Source of the DNA: Haliotis asinina | Lineage: Eukaryota > Mollusca > Gastropoda > Lepetellida > Haliotidae | NCBI RefSeq assembly: GCF_037392515.1 | Contig: NC_090281.1 | Location: forward strand, 42,880,645 to 42,944,644 | Reading direction: 5' to 3' | Length of the DNA stretch: 64,000 nt | Part shown: one piece after another, positions 1-13,488 of the stretch | Layout of the letters: every line of letters starts with the position of its first letter | Position numbering within the stretch: position 1 is the first letter of the stretch | Program-made: the position numbers and the translations under genes | The notes under the pieces: model-generated | What the model was told of the DNA's origin: nothing | The model's database searches: none | The model's input: the letters and a program-made list of their open reading frames with translations, nothing else

Positions 1-178
1 ACACAGGATATTGTATCTACCAGCTATCTATACAGGTTCCATTACCTACACAGGATATTGTATCTACCAGCTATCTATACAGGTTCCATTACCTACACAG
101 GATATTGTATCTACCAGCTATCTATACAGGTTCCATTACCTACACAGGATATTGTATCTACCAGCTATCTATACAGGT
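1..178. repeat. 47-bp tandem repeat, about 3.8 copies
   Basis: Units of 47 bp start at 1, 48, 95 and 142 and look identical by eye. The array runs off the left edge of the window. It lies in the last visible intron of the tetraspanin gene, just beyond its sixth exon. Confidence 0.95.
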
Positions 179-209
179 TATGATATGTGCACAATGACTC
201 CATCCTTAC

Positions 210-3200
210 CTCTAATACAGCAACGCCGATGGCTACGCCCAGCACACCGGCGAAATAGGTTTTTGCCAGATCCCTCAATTTGTCATAGCAACCCTGTAAC
301 ATAAAATAATGTAAATAATCCAAACGCTCAACTGAATATAAACATTGGAACGGAACACTAAGCGGCTGACAGACACATTGGCACTTTAAGCTTTCAGACT
401 TGAAGTTGGAACTTGTATACGAAATTCTCAGTTTTTGACTCTCCGATCAGGGGTTTGTTTTCGTCATTATTATGTACCTTTATTGTATTGCGTCAACGCG
501 CATTCCAACCATTCCCAAACTATCCGATATCAAACACAGTATTCGCCTTCCTGTATCTCATGCGGAAACTGGATGACAATTGTGATCTAGGAAGTGGTCC
601 ATCCATTTGCAGATACTGGTGTTCTTGTGTAGCAGACCAGCATATACGACAGAGGAACTTCGTAAATCGTAGGAGTAAGTGAGTTTAGTTTTACGCCGCT
701 TTTGGCAATATTCCAGCAATATCAAGGCGGGTGTCACCAGAAACTGACTTCACACATTGCACCAATGTGTAAAGTCGAACCCGAGCCTTTAGCGTGACGA
801 GTGATCGCTTTAAGCACTGGGCTACCCCAGCGCCCCGGATTGGTAGGAAAGCAGACGAATTGTCCTCAAGTGTCAGGAGGGGTCCGGCAGGAGTGGTCAG
901 GAATGGCGTGAAAGCGGGACTTTTGTCTGACGCCGTCCTGAACAGTATTTCAGTGATATCCTGGCGTGTCTACTAACTGCGGGAGAAAAGCCCGAAGTCT
1001 TACCAGGGACAAAATCACTGTCAACCAGGATCTCTGATGACAAACTTGGATGAACTGTTTGTGAGATCAAGGACAGCAATACCAGAATGACTGTAAATGA
1101 TGTTATCATTGCAATGCTTCGCTCCGTATGTTTGTAATGTTCCGGCGGCTGTTTTCTGCTTAGTAATGTTTTGATAACGCTGGCAATATATTTGTCAGTG
1201 TATACCTTCTTTTGCCCTATAGTGTATTTCCAGAAACCATAGTAACATACCTCTGTGTAGCTGTTTGCCTTCGTATTCGGACAATCTCCGTCCACTAGGC
1301 CGCTAATGTAGTCCTCCATATTTCCAGGGAATGAGTCCTTTTTGTGTGACAGACAGCAGGTAAATGGAATCATGGCGTTGTTTGCACCTTTCCATGTTTT
1401 GTTGAAGTTAGGGTACGCGGCAAAGTCATCCGGGCCATTAATACCACAACATCCTTGCTGTAGAAAGAAAAGAAATACGTGACCTGTTCAGATTAGCAAT
1501 GACAAATACACTGGCCCAGTGGTCAGTTACTAGTGAAGTAGACATCCGGGACAGGGCTTTTAAAATAGAAATGGCTCTTATTGGTGAAAATATAATATGC
1601 TGACCTACGTGCAGAGTTTATGTTAGCAAGAGAAGAAGGCCAGACATTTGAAGAATATTTGTATATTAAGCTATTAACCGTTAGTTTAGATATCTCTGAC
1701 AAAAGGGATTCCTATATCGTCAGTTCGCCAAAATATTCATACATTCTTCCCCTCCAATGGTTGGCGTTTATGGTGAGCGGTATTATGTAATGCAAGACCA
1801 CCAACTGCCTGTATGTTCATGATGTCAATCACCAGAACATTTGGTCAAAACTGACAATTCAAGATTAGTCACAGACCATCGTCAGTTATCTAGAACAACT
1901 ATCTTCCATACGAACTAACTGGTTCTTCAAAAATTACACATTTCATTCCGCGATGAACGTTCTCTTAGTTCGTGACTAAGATGTGTGTGGCCACAGAAAC
2001 ACAATGCATACATCACACGTGACAGGTCCCATGTCTGTGTTCCCATACATGTAAGTGTTCACCCTGTTCACTAGACAACCTACCGATGCCTGGAGAGCGT
2101 CCAGGGCGAGAGAGATGACGTCAGAGTGGTCATACGGTCCTCTGTACTTCTTTGGCATAGTCTCATTCAGGAATGGCTTGGCGTAGCTGTCGAACTGTGG
2201 AACAGGTTCGAAACTGTTGTATAACCCAGTCTAACGTACATATATACATATTCTATCATGGAGAAATATTTTGTTTCAAAGTGAAATAATGAGAAAATTT
2301 ACTTTACATATTTCTTATAAATTATCATATCAAAATTTGACAGAGGAGAGTTCAGTCAATACAATTTTCATTTCGTTCCCATTCCCATTTCGTGTAGGGT
2401 CGATGTTCTGTACAGATTACCCACATACAACAACCGTAACAACTGAATATTTCCCTCTAGGAACCTAGGACTAAGACTAGATATAACTATGAAGACGCAC
2501 CTGGCTACTGAAAACGCCTACAGCAATTCCAGCTGCTACTTGTATGACCAGGATGATACCGACCAGGACACCGTACTGAAATGAGAAGAAACAATGTAAC
2601 AGTTATGTAATGGTATAAACTTGTAAGGTTTTCCTGAAACACTAATAATTATTTTCTCTCACATGTAGCTCACGTGGTTCAGTTCACGAATCAAAGGTGT
2701 CTTTTTATATGAGTGGAGTTAGCTAAACGCACTTTGTGGAACGGGTCCCAAGGTAGGAACACAGTGTCCGTATAATGTTTGTTATGTGATTTGTATTCCA
2801 GTTCCCTGGGGAACATACAGTGTAACTAGGCAACTACTGACCGTGATGAGGCAGCATCTGGACTTCTTGATGGCGCCACAGAAGCCGAAGACGGAGATGA
2901 CAAAGACAAGGGCTCCGACGGCTATGAGGATGTACGCGCCACTCTCTAGCAGCGAGGGCACGTCATAGGCCTTTAGGTCGTCTACCTTGTCGCTTGAGTA
3001 CCGAAACAGGGAGATCACATGGGTCTTATCAACCACCACCCAGATGCCGATGCCAAGACATAGGACGCCGAAAATCTGTAAACAAAAGCTTAACGTATAT
3101 TCATGAGCGTTTACTTCCGTATTTAGTTATTACTGATTATTGACATTTATGTTGTTAGAATGCTTATGGTTTAGCTAACATGACTGAAAGTCAAGTTATC

Positions 3201-4561
3201 ACTTGAGACAAATAATCATGCATATGCAAATGAGCTCCATAGTCATGGTACATTGGTTTAGAGCTCTACAGTAAGTCAATGGGTGGTTTAGGCACCAACA
3301 TTCAATTTACCCAAATGGCGAGTGAAGCTGTATTATTTACAAATATAAAACAAAAAGAAAATTGCTCTCTGTCGGAATGGTGATATACCTGGGGGCGATG
3401 TAACTATTATTTTAGAACCATTTTGACTTACCCATGTGTAGGTACTTCCAAAATGAATAAATATTAAATTAGATGCTATTTCATAGGTCGTGGGAAAACT
3501 TTCTGTTTGTGACCCCCAAACGATAACGTTTGAAAAGGAATTTGAATTGGAGTTGGGCTTTTTTTCATGAAAGATAAAGGCGAACATTGAAACTGACGCA
3601 TTACCGCACACGTATATACCGTATTTAATCGTATCTGAGACCTTACGTATGAGGAAGAAGTGGAAGGCAAAAAGGTTAATTTTCGTGGAAACGTGCTCTT
3701 TAAGAATAATGTTTTCAAGCCCTGGTGGTTTCTGCGTCTTCATACGAATTAAGTGACTCACCAGTACTTCCTGCTGCTAAATCCATTTATTTCACACTTG
3801 AATGAGTATGTTTTGGGTTTTTTTATTGTACAAGAATAAAGGAAACATGCAGTGACGCGAACAGATTTATATGCACGACCATATCTTATAAGAACAGGTT
3901 GTTGATTCAATGCAAAACATAATCCGACCAACGCATGACGAAAGTGTAAACATCTGAAACGTCTCGTGTCTTATCTCAGTCAGACTGTTTGCTTCATACC
4001 AAAGCTATAGGCGTCCATGCCGCATGTTTGTAGCGCTTAGCAACAATGAAACCTGTCGGTTTTTAATCAGGGCTACACCTGTCACTAGAAGAATCTCCTT
4101 GCCCATAGTGATTGGAGACAGTTTTCAAACAGAATCTTCTTCGTTTGAATTAATGAAACGCCACATAAATTCAAAATACAGGTCATGTATGACCATTAAC
4201 GATATGAAATTTCATGTTATGACTGAAACATCAGTAACATAGGGTACGTGTGACGCTGATAGCAATGGCAATTGTCATCAACACGCGTGGACAGGAGGAC
4301 ACCGAAATAATCTGGAGCCATTATCATAATCACACGATCTTAGATTTTCACTCAGATATACTCTGCTTCATCTGGAGGAATGTCAAGAATTTTAATGTAC
4401 AATATCTTGTTTCTAACTACTTTGAAGTTAAGCAAATCGTGCTGGAGTGGTGAACGCCAAGCTTAAACGGTATGTGAGGTAGAATGTAGTGTTAGTAATA
4501 TACTCACCAAGAAGATTATATTGAAGACGATGAGGAAACACCGAGCTAATCCTTGACACAT
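210..4561 (-). CDS. Tetraspanin, six exons, 3' end outside window
   Basis: Four-pass membrane protein that organises tetraspanin-enriched membrane domains. Exons read on the minus strand: 4561-4508 (ATG at 4561), 3075-2842, 2575-2501, 2194-2084, 1457-1206 and 293-210. All have GT/AG borders and lengths divisible by three, so every intron is phase 0. They encode 270 residues. Residues 1-40 hold TM1. TM2 (about 66-85) is followed by GFCGAIKKSRCC, typical of the family. The 75-nt third exon is TM3. The large outer loop has CCG at 161-163, PFTCC near 189-193 and GC at 243-244, then TM4 begins (FAGVLGVAIGVAVLE). N-glycosylation sequons NET (131) and NKT (177) are present. The loop has seven cysteines, where six or eight are usual. 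A 5' UTR acceptor at 4592/4593 suggests an upstream non-coding exon. The final exon, with the end of TM4 and the tail, should lie before base 1. Confidence 0.93.
675..836 (-). mobile_element. SINE family A copy (tRNA-headed)
   Basis: On the minus strand it has an A-box-like TAGCCCAGTG region, a decayed B box, a body and the tail module GCTGGAATATTGC..GCGGCGTAAAACTAAACTCAC. It sits inside the tetraspanin intron between exons 5 and 6. Family A is the most frequent repeat in the window. Confidence 0.8.
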
Positions 4562-4925
4562 TGTGAAGTTGTATGTGGGATTTCCTTTAAATCTGAAAGG
4601 TAACAATCATGATAAAAATACAAAATAACTAATTGAATGATTATACATAACACTACCTGCTTGAGAATAATCTTGACTATGATCACTGATACTAGAATAA
4701 TGGAAAAATGTGGGTACAAAATGATCACGCAAATGGAGTCTGTCACGTAACTTACACGTGCTACGAGCTCGCTATCACTGATATCCTGTTATTATGATCC
4801 TATAAACATATGCTTTAAGGTACTCTTTTCATGTAAAATTCATGATAGCTGTGCTGTTCTTCCTCTGCCCGTGACATGCTTATGATATGTAAATACAGGT
4901 CCGCTTAGGTAGTTGTTTACGCCCT

Positions 4926-5020
4926 ACACCCAGCACACACACACAAACACACAAACACACGCGCGCGCAAGCACACGCAAGCACACACAATAACAACAAC
5001 AAGCACACACACACATAGAC
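4926..5020. repeat. AC-rich simple repeat
   Basis: Imperfect (CA)n with CG and AACA interruptions. It has no coding signal. Confidence 0.85.
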
Positions 5021-6551
5021 GTCCAGCAAGACACACACCAAGGATCCAGTATTTCTCCAGGAATGTAATCTTCACGCCAACTCTTACATAATCTAAATGA
5101 TACAGCTAACCTCTTTAATACGGGATGATGAAAATAAAACATTCCGGAATGTCGAAGTTCCGCTATATACAAATATACCTGTCCTATACTAGCCACCTTT
5201 TGTAGAAATCAATCGAATAAGGATAGCAAGTATCGATTGTTGGTCCGCACAACATGGACACAACTATGTCACATTTGAAACTGGAAAGAATGTATATCTA
5301 CTCCGCAGAGTGTTCAGTCACATCGATTTCAAGCCAGTCAACGCTATATCTGACGTATCTTACCTGTTGTTAACACACCTATGTTATCAGAGGAGCTAGT
5401 GCTAGTTAATTCCTTAACGCCCAACTTCACCAGGGCAAATCGTGAATGAAAATATTTAGCCAGCTCCGTAGTACTTATAGCTGAACCAGGGTGGGCATTG
5501 ACGTCAACGTTAGTCATTTGTGAACAGTCGTTCTTGCTTTGGTGAAGATAAGGGATTGCGACATAAGTTATTTTTAGCTTGCTGCCCTAAGTCGCGTTGG
5601 TGACCTATTTCTGTCCTGGTATTGTAAATAGATTTTCTGGGAAACATTACAAAGAAAAACAGGGGAAAATACTCTCACCAACGAGATGCTAAACGGTTCA
5701 TATTCACTTAAGTTTGTACTTTATATGATTTTTGTGGTTTTTCAAATCCCTCTTTCATTCTTCCGTTGCTCTTTTACAAGGCCACGTGACCTCACTGAGG
5801 TATCAATATATAGTAAGTTTGGGCACTTATGTCATCTTTAAGTACTGGGTATGACTCAGTACTTGAGGGTTGTAGGGCAGGTAGACACCAGGATGTATTA
5901 CAATACGTCAGAGGGGCAAGTCACATGTCGGTTTTTTTTCGGTCGTGATCCCTAATTGCTCAACGTCGTATGACATTACACTTAATGTGAAGAGGGCTGC
6001 CTGTATCGGCAAGGAGTTGGGGAGCGTACGTTGGGGGATCCGGACGTCAGTGTATAGGCGTGGTTATGGCTGATCGAATCGTGACAATGGCTGATTGTTG
6101 TTAGCGACGCTGCAAACACTACCGCATGTGATGCAACAACACCGTTTACCCTTCATTGTGTACATATTGTATCATGCTGGCTACTGCATGAGAACATCGA
6201 TCCGGTCCGGAAGGGGGTTCTGTGAATACACACTATCATGAAAGCTCATTAGATCATGTTCGTGTTGAGGGTTGACAATCCAAGGAAATAGTTCATTTGA
6301 CATTGTGTGAATACAACAACGCTTCATGGCGGCTGTGGCGAGAAGTGACACACCATTACTGCAATCACTGTTGTATTTGAGCGTTGATACTGAAACTCTA
6401 ATCTTGCTATAGTAGTTACCATTATGGTGTCAATACATCATAACTCGTTTGTGAGAGGGAAATGGTATATCGTCGTCTCTTTATTGGTTAAAAGTATGTT
6501 TACATTCTGGATCATAATGGTCACGATTCAGCAAATTTGTCGGCCGGTGTG

Positions 6552-6745
6552 TTGTTAAACGCCACACTCAGAAATAATCAAGCTATAATGGCGCCGGTCT
6601 GTAAGTAATCGAGTCTGGACCAGACAAACGAGTGATCAACAGCGTGGGCATCGAAGTGCGCAACTATGATGCGATGACATGCGTCTATCAAGACAGCGAC
6701 CCTGAGCCTCCGATCCAGTTAGTCACCTCTTACAAACATGGGTAG
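6552..6745 (-). mobile_element. SINE family B copy, diverged
   Basis: The complementary strand carries the family B landmarks in order: GTGACTAAC, GTCATCGCATC, GTTGATCACT, GTCTGGTCCAGACTCGATTA, then ACAGACCGGCGCCAT and a decayed tail. Numerous substitutions indicate an old copy. Confidence 0.75.
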
Positions 6746-8187
6746 CTGAAGGCCAGTTGTAACCCGATTGTTCACGTGTGCTTTAGCAGAATGAAATAGA
6801 GCATGGGCGAGGTGGGACATTTAGAATCCATGGGAAAAGGAAATTATGGTTCAGAGACTGTACGTCTGTGACACGAGAACTGCCCGAAACAGCACCCAAC
6901 CCGTTTAGTATCGTCAGAATATTCTCTTACAATGGCCCCGTGCCTATAGCATGTACAACAATGTCCCTACCGCAAACACAACAATACCGGGGCATATGCG
7001 TGTAACCTCAATACGTCGCTGTTTCAATGGGAACACGTCGTGTAATGGGATCCGTGATTGCGTTCTTGGTGTCGACGGATCAAGTCATGCATGGAAGACT
7101 TCCATCGTAGAGGAAGACAACCTGGGAAAATGTATTTTAACTGCAGGCGCTTTGGGCATAAGGAAAAAATGCTATAATGCATACATGATAATATGGCGGA
7201 CTTAACGTATAGGCTCTTAAAAGTAGGTCAGCATCTTAAGTTAATATCAAATATGTGAACAAGGAACAGCGTTAACGGCGACAACCAACCCTACTATGCA
7301 TGAACACGGTGCGACAGACACCCTATAGTTTGCACAATACCGCAAGCAGGTGCGCCTCACAGGTGCGTGAGGTGCCATTTCTGATTACATTTGTATGTCA
7401 CTTTCAAAAAAGGTCGGTTATTCTCCGTGGGCCATGGTATCTGTCCGATCTTTTAAATGAAGCTGTTTATTATACAAGTGTGGTTAACTTGATTTCATTG
7501 ATTGTCTATGTATGAACTAGCAATGAACCGCGGGCGTCAACGTCATACACCAACGACCAAGGTAGTTATTTTGGGCAGGCGCTGCAAGGAGAGAAGAAGA
7601 GGCTGTCTCCAGTAATTTCTTAGGGGTTCAGCTCTCGTATGTCTTATCGTATGAATGAGTGTTTGACAAATCATAGTCGTATTACGCACTAGTAATGCGA
7701 AAACGTCCACTTATTTTCTTATTACCCTTAAGGTCTTTCAGGATCGTTGGCAGCCAGAACATCAAGTTCTATACATCACTTCCGGTTGTAACGGGTTCCT
7801 GTGTCGATATTTATAATTATATACGTATACTAGAAAGTTTTTTTATGTTCTATTTTTATTTTTTAAATTTTTTATTTAGTTTTTTTTACAGTATTGAAAG
7901 TTTTCAATTATTTCCGAGTATCCCCTACATTTTTCGCTTTTGAAGGGTATTTGTTTGACCAGAAATAGTTATCTACACAGCAAACAGTTAAGAAACACGA
8001 TGGATTTAACCGTCACGACTACTGAACATGGAGTTTGAGTCGTAAACAGCAAACACTTCAACCACTGGGCTAACGAACACACAAGTCGTGTCGACTGTTA
8101 CATCCGCTTTACCCGTCTGAATGAAGCGGATGTATAGTATTATTTATAGATAGCAAGTCACGAGATAAAGATCAGCAATGAACCATG

Positions 8188-8287
8188 CTCGTCTAGCCCT
8201 TAGGCAACTACCTGTCCATTTCTTGGTGTATGCCATGATATTGGAATATCGCTAAAAGCGGCTTGAAACCAAACTCACTCACTCACG
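8188..8287 (+). mobile_element. SINE family A fragment
   Basis: It has a decayed head and body followed by GATATTGGAATATCGCTAAA and a (ACTC) tail, which match the 3' module of family A. Confidence 0.65.
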
Positions 8288-8997
8288 ACTGCCTAGCAAG
8301 CCCAGGCGTTAAGGCGACATGGTTCGTATTACCGGCTGCTTATCACCAAGTCCGGATAAGTCGAAATGTTCATGATCCCTATCGTGTTCGAGACGAGGGT
8401 AACAAGGGCACATTCTCACATTCACCCGAGTCAGCAAGTTAATGTACTGACAGAAGGCCCACCTCTCTGAGTCATTCAAGCCATGTAACATATGTTGGAC
8501 ATGGGTGATAACACCGCGCAATTATACAAATCAATATTAGACAAATATTCTGTTGGGATACTGTTCACGGGTTTATCAGCCAGGATTGTAATGCATTATC
8601 AACTTCCCCGCCTCGGCTAGATATGTGGACAATCCAACTGTGTTAAACGTTGAGTATCGGTAAAGGGAAACCGGTTACAATGCATTACCCGCCATTTGCT
8701 GCATGAGTAATCGGGGAAATTGGTGTTTTTCAATATTCCTCGAGAGTGATTGGTCATGTGATCCCATAACATTAATTTATTGTGATGATTTCCTGCGATA
8801 AGTGGATACTGAATACAAGTTGTTCGGGTTAGTAGGTGTCAAGTTTAACTACGTTGTAAGGCAAAATAGCAGAAATCAGTTGTGTGTATTTTCAAGGTAT
8901 TTACCTGGACCAAGTGCAATTAGATCATGAACAATACCTAGAATAGGCCTGTTGCCGAAGATGATGATAGTGTATTAATCATATGAAGTCTGCCGCT

Positions 8998-9600
8998 GAA
9001 GGATGTTACTGAAGGTTACTTAAAACCTGAAGGTGGTACTGAAGAGTACCTATAACCCGTTACTAAAGGTTATTTATAATCTGTTACTGAAAGATGTTGC
9101 TGAACGTTACTTATAAGCTATTGCTGAAGGATGTTCCTCAAGGTTATTTAAAACCTGTCACTGAAGGGTGTTACTGAAGGCGACTTAAAATCGGTTACTA
9201 AAGGATATTACTAAAGGTTACTCAAAAACCTGTCACTGAAGGATTTTCTTGAAGGCTACATATAACCTGTTGCTGAAGGTGGTACTGAAATTTACTTATA
9301 ACCTGTTACTGGAGGTTATTTATAACCTGTTATCGAAGGATGTTCCTGAAGGTTAATAACAAACTGTTACTGAAGATGGTACTAAAGGTTACTAATGCTG
9401 TTACTAACGGTTACTTATATTATGTTACTAGAGGATGGTCCTGAAGGTTACATAAAACCTGTTGCTGAAGGATGTTACTGAAGTTTACTTAAACCTGTAA
9501 CTTAATGATGTTACTGAATATTACTTAAAACATGTTACTAAAGGATGTTACTGATTGGGATTTGGCTGAAAAGAGTGTTACTGCTGGGGTTTTCCTGAAG
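8998..9600. repeat. Degenerate tandem array, about 36-bp units
   Basis: Irregular units alternate CTGAAGGATGTTACTGAAGG and TTACTTAAAACCTGT. Roughly 15 to 17 units are present with many substitutions and length changes, so the array is old. Confidence 0.85.
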
Positions 9601-10127
9601 ATGTGTGGAACTAAAAGTTTATTACTTAGGAGAAAGTTACAGTTTTTTCCTGCAAGTGCTTTACTGTACTTCGGGACAAATGTGCAGTGTTCATACATCC
9701 GTCAAATACATATTTACGTATCAGAGAGAGCAGGTTGGGTGTGTTATCTGATACACATCCCAGTCAGGGCTGTCAGCGCCAGCTGAGGGGAGGCCTGCTG
9801 TTTCTATAATCTCAGAGTGAAGGCATACCCAATCCCTCACCAGTGGAAACACACATTCCATGACGCGATGTTGGTAAAACACGGTAAGCCTTTCAACCAC
9901 ACCTCACTTCAGATAAGTACCGATAAGAACATTGTTTATGAACAAACCTTCCTGAAAGGTCGGAAAATCTTTTATGCACTGCGTGGGACTGATTTGGAAA
10001 AGTAGGTCACATTTGTGACAACACCAACCTCCTGGAAAAGATAGCAACGAATCCTCGTCTCCATAGATGTATATCCTCCTACCTTACTTTACTACATCAA
10101 TAGCCCTCCATCAACCTCATACCAACA

Positions 10128-10640
10128 ACCTCTCGTGGTGAACACCCCAACACCCTCTATTCACGGTGAACACTCCAACACCCTCTTCACATGGAGAACA
10201 CTCTAACACCCTCTACACATGGTGAACACAACACCCTATACTCATGGTGAACACCCCAAAACCCTCTCCTCGTGGTAAACACCCCAAACACCCTCTCCTC
10301 TCGGTGAACACCCCAACACCCTTTACTCATGGTGTACACCCGAAACCGTCTCCTCATGGTAAACACCCCAACACCCTCTACTCATGGTGAACACCCAACA
10401 CCCTCTACTGACGGTGAACACCCCAACACCCTCTACACATGGAGAACACCCTAACACCCTCTACACATAGTAAACACAACACCCTCTACTCATGGTGTAC
10501 ATCCCAACACCCTCTCCTCATGTTGAACACCCGAGCACACTCAACCCATGGAGAACACCCCAACACACGCTCCTCGTGATAAACATGATAAAGATCCTCA
10601 CCTCACACTACCCTTAGCGAACACTTCAACACATTATTGT
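10128..10640. repeat. Degenerate tandem array, about 30-bp units
   Basis: The unit is close to ACTCATGGTGAACACCCC followed by AACACCCTCT. About 15 units are present. It is unrelated in sequence to the arrays on either side. Confidence 0.88.
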
Positions 10641-10816
10641 TGGGGTGAACATACGAACACCCACATCTCATGCTGAACACTAACAACAACGGTTTGTGAA
10701 CTACATTCCATATCCCATGGCTTATACGCTCTCATCCTCGCCATAACATTAAGCATATCCGCAAAATAATAACAATCAATGTGGCTTGCAAAACACCGAG
10801 CATGTGTGTCAGTGTG

Positions 10817-11457
10817 TCTCACCAAACACTGAGCAAGCTACAGTGTGATACCCCTCAATGTACCTCAAGCTACAATGTGATACCTCTCAACGTACCTCGT
10901 CAAACACTGAGCAAGCTTTAATGTGATACCTCTCAATGTACCTCGTCAAACACTGAGCAAGCTTCAGTGTGATACCTCTCAATGTACCTCGTCAAACACT
11001 GAGCAAGCTGTAATGTGATACCTCTCAATATACCTCGTCAAACACTGAGCAAGCTGTAATGTGATACCTCTCAATGTACCTCGTCAAACACTGAGCAAGC
11101 TGTAATGTGATACCTCTCAATATACCTCGTCAAACACTGAGCAAGCTGTAATGTGATACCTCTCAATATACCTCGTCAAACACTGAGCAAGCTGTAATGT
11201 GATACCTCTCAATGTACCTCGTCAAACACTGAGCAAGCTGTAATGTGATACCTCTCAATGTACCTCGTCAAACACTGAGCAAGCTTCCGTGTGATACCTC
11301 TCAATGTACCTCGTTAAACACTGAGCAAGCTGTAATGTGATACCTCTCAATGTACCTCGTCAAACACTGAGCAAGCTTCCGTGTGATACCTCTCAATGTA
11401 CCTCGTCAAACACTGAGCAAGCTGTAATGTGATACCTCTCAATGTACCTCGTCAAAC
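10817..11457. repeat. 46-bp tandem array, about 14 units
   Basis: The unit contains GTCAAACACTGAGCAAGC, then TGTAATGTGATACCTCTC and AATGTACCTC. Units are much more alike than those of the two neighbouring arrays, so this one has been homogenised recently. Confidence 0.93.
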
Positions 11458-12456
11458 ACGCAACGCATCATCATGATTTTATCGTTCAATGTTTGATAAA
11501 AATAACCCTTCTGTCTACATACTCAACTGTCAAAAACACTAACACAGTTTAAATTTCTAAGTAGCCAAAGACAAAATGTTCATCCCGTGACATAAAGGAT
11601 GTGAAATGTAAACCCATATTATGACAGCCTCGGCCACCAGTATTGTTATCTGACATCAATATGATCTTGTACTTATCAAACATTGTACTTTGGCGTCAAA
11701 GAATCTGTCAAGACTGCCAAAGAAACTCCCCGCAGGGTATTCCTTGTCGCTCAATAACGAGTCGGGGCAACTGGAAGTAAAGTCCCATATCCTGGCGTGT
11801 GGCAGTGAGCTGTGGTCGATCGTGTCACATCAACTACCAAACCTCCATTTGTCCCGGGTGGACGGCATGTTTGCCTCATCGACGTCACGGGTAGATATAA
11901 TCGAGGGATAACATGTTAGCGCGGACGCCATTATGGACTTTTCAAAACAACCAGGCCGTTAAAAGTCAATTCTCACAATATTACAGCAAACTCTAATGTC
12001 GAAAAGTCCCCCAAACATTTCAGCCATGCATATATGAACACACGTGGAGTAATATGCATAGGTTAAAAAATTGTATTTCTTAAGAAAATGTATTTTCCAT
12101 AAGGTACAAAGGTGAACAGAAAAGAGTGTTTGTGTCCTTGTTCTGAATAGCGGTAAAGCCAACTGTGAGTCTCCCCACCCTGTCCGCAGTCTCTTTCGCA
12201 TCCGGTTAAAATACTACCACAATACCCCCACGTTTAGAAAAGAAAATCAAATCATAATTTTGAAAACATAAGTCTTTCCTGAGAAAGAAATGACCTGAAT
12301 GTTCCTACCTGATACAGACTCAAGGTAAGCCGACACGCTGCTCCCAACTTGAGATGACCTACAAATATTAAACTGTGTTGTTTTCCTATGTTGTGACCTG
12401 TTTGTACCTGTCCCTCTAGTTTTAAATGAGTGACATCATGTAATTATCCGACTTAC

Positions 12457-12552
12457 CTGGGTATGAAGCTTGTTGACTATCAACCTTGACAAGCAACAGC
12501 TAACGTTCTACTGCACACCTGGAAGTAAATTTACCTGTACGCCGTGACGTCA
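12457..12552 (-). promoter_or_regulatory. Candidate non-coding first exon and CRE for the tetraspanin
   Basis: On the minus strand a strong splice donor, CAG|GTAAGT, ends a possible exon at 12457. A palindromic cAMP-response element TGACGTCA lies at 12545-12552, upstream in that direction. The tetraspanin has a plausible acceptor in front of its start codon (4592/4593), so an upstream non-coding exon is expected. The link across 7.9 kb is inference only. Confidence 0.25.
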
Positions 12553-13298
12553 CAGCGTCAATTCAGCTCGACGAAGCAATCAATAACAGGCTTTCTTGCG
12601 AAACAGTCGTCCTGTTTGACCACTGGGCAGAGCAAAAGTGACATTTTGAGTTACCGATAGAGGAAATGTTTTGACGATTAATGTTAGGGGGCTATTCACA
12701 GGGACATGGGTTTGCAGAGGTGTTTAGGAGTGCCACGCCTTGCGAGTAAGGTCGTTTTAGGTTCAGCGGACTGAGATTGTTTATAAACAACAGCGGTAAA
12801 CACTCGGAACACGAACCAAGTGATTAATTTTTAACGTACATGGTGGTTGCTAGGTAACGCCGTGGCGTCTGTATTACTGCACCGGATCTTGACGTATCCC
12901 CATACGACAATTTTTGAAGTCACCAATTCCATTTTAATTCCATTTTAACGCATTTCGGAGATACAGGACTTCAGCCAAGCAATAATAAGACATTTGTAAT
13001 GCGCTGGATTCCGCACGACGGAGGGACACACTCAAGGGGCTACAATCAAATTATTATTACCCCAGATAAACCAAGCTGGCTGTGAGGCGCTAGAGGGTTA
13101 ATGGCCCATGGTTTATCCGGTGTCCTCCCATCACGCAGACAGACAGTTAGCAGACCCCTTATAACAATAACATTTAAGGTTCAATGAACAGAACAGCTAC
13201 TACCTATTACCTGCACATTATAATGGAATGGTCTAAACAAAAACACAAGAAAAATATCTTATATTTATTTGAGGACAGGAATATAATATCTTTCAATG

Positions 13299-13470
13299 CA
13301 TAACAGTAGCACAGTAGCCTCAAGTAGATATAACTTTCATAGCAATAGTTTGTCTGTATTTATAGTTGCTTAGTTATAGCAAGTCATAACAGTAGCACAG
13401 TAGCCTCAAGTAGATATAACTTTCATAGCAATAGTTTGTCTGTATTTATAGTTGCTTAGTTATAGCAAGT
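13299..13470. repeat. Exact 86-bp tandem duplication
   Basis: Copies at 13299-13384 and 13385-13470 are identical on inspection. There are only two copies, so this is a recent event rather than an old array. Confidence 0.95.
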
Positions 13471-13488
13471 CCATTAAAGTTCATTGTT

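Larger units (their letters stand above)
4593..12456. other. No supported gene; upstream of tetraspanin coding region
   Basis: I find no convincing coding exon here. Short open frames lack homology and flanking splice sites. The stretch contains an AC-rich run near 4926-5020, SINE relics, and three tandem arrays between 9.0 and 11.5 kb. If the non-coding exon proposed near 12.5 kb is real, this stretch would be the long first intron of the tetraspanin gene. Confidence 0.6.

Noticed and set aside
897-1205. Extension of tetraspanin exon 5 past 1206 to a stop at 897
   Set aside because: A clear GTATAC donor at 1204-1205 joins in phase to the exon at 293-210, which supplies the expected GC motif and TM4. 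The extension does not.
10817-11457. Regularly spaced direct repeats that might suggest a CRISPR array
   Set aside because: Units are contiguous with no unique spacers, and the genome is an animal one.
11690-11911. A 73-residue frame on the plus strand
   Set aside because: It needs a TTG start, matches no family and has no matching splice sites.
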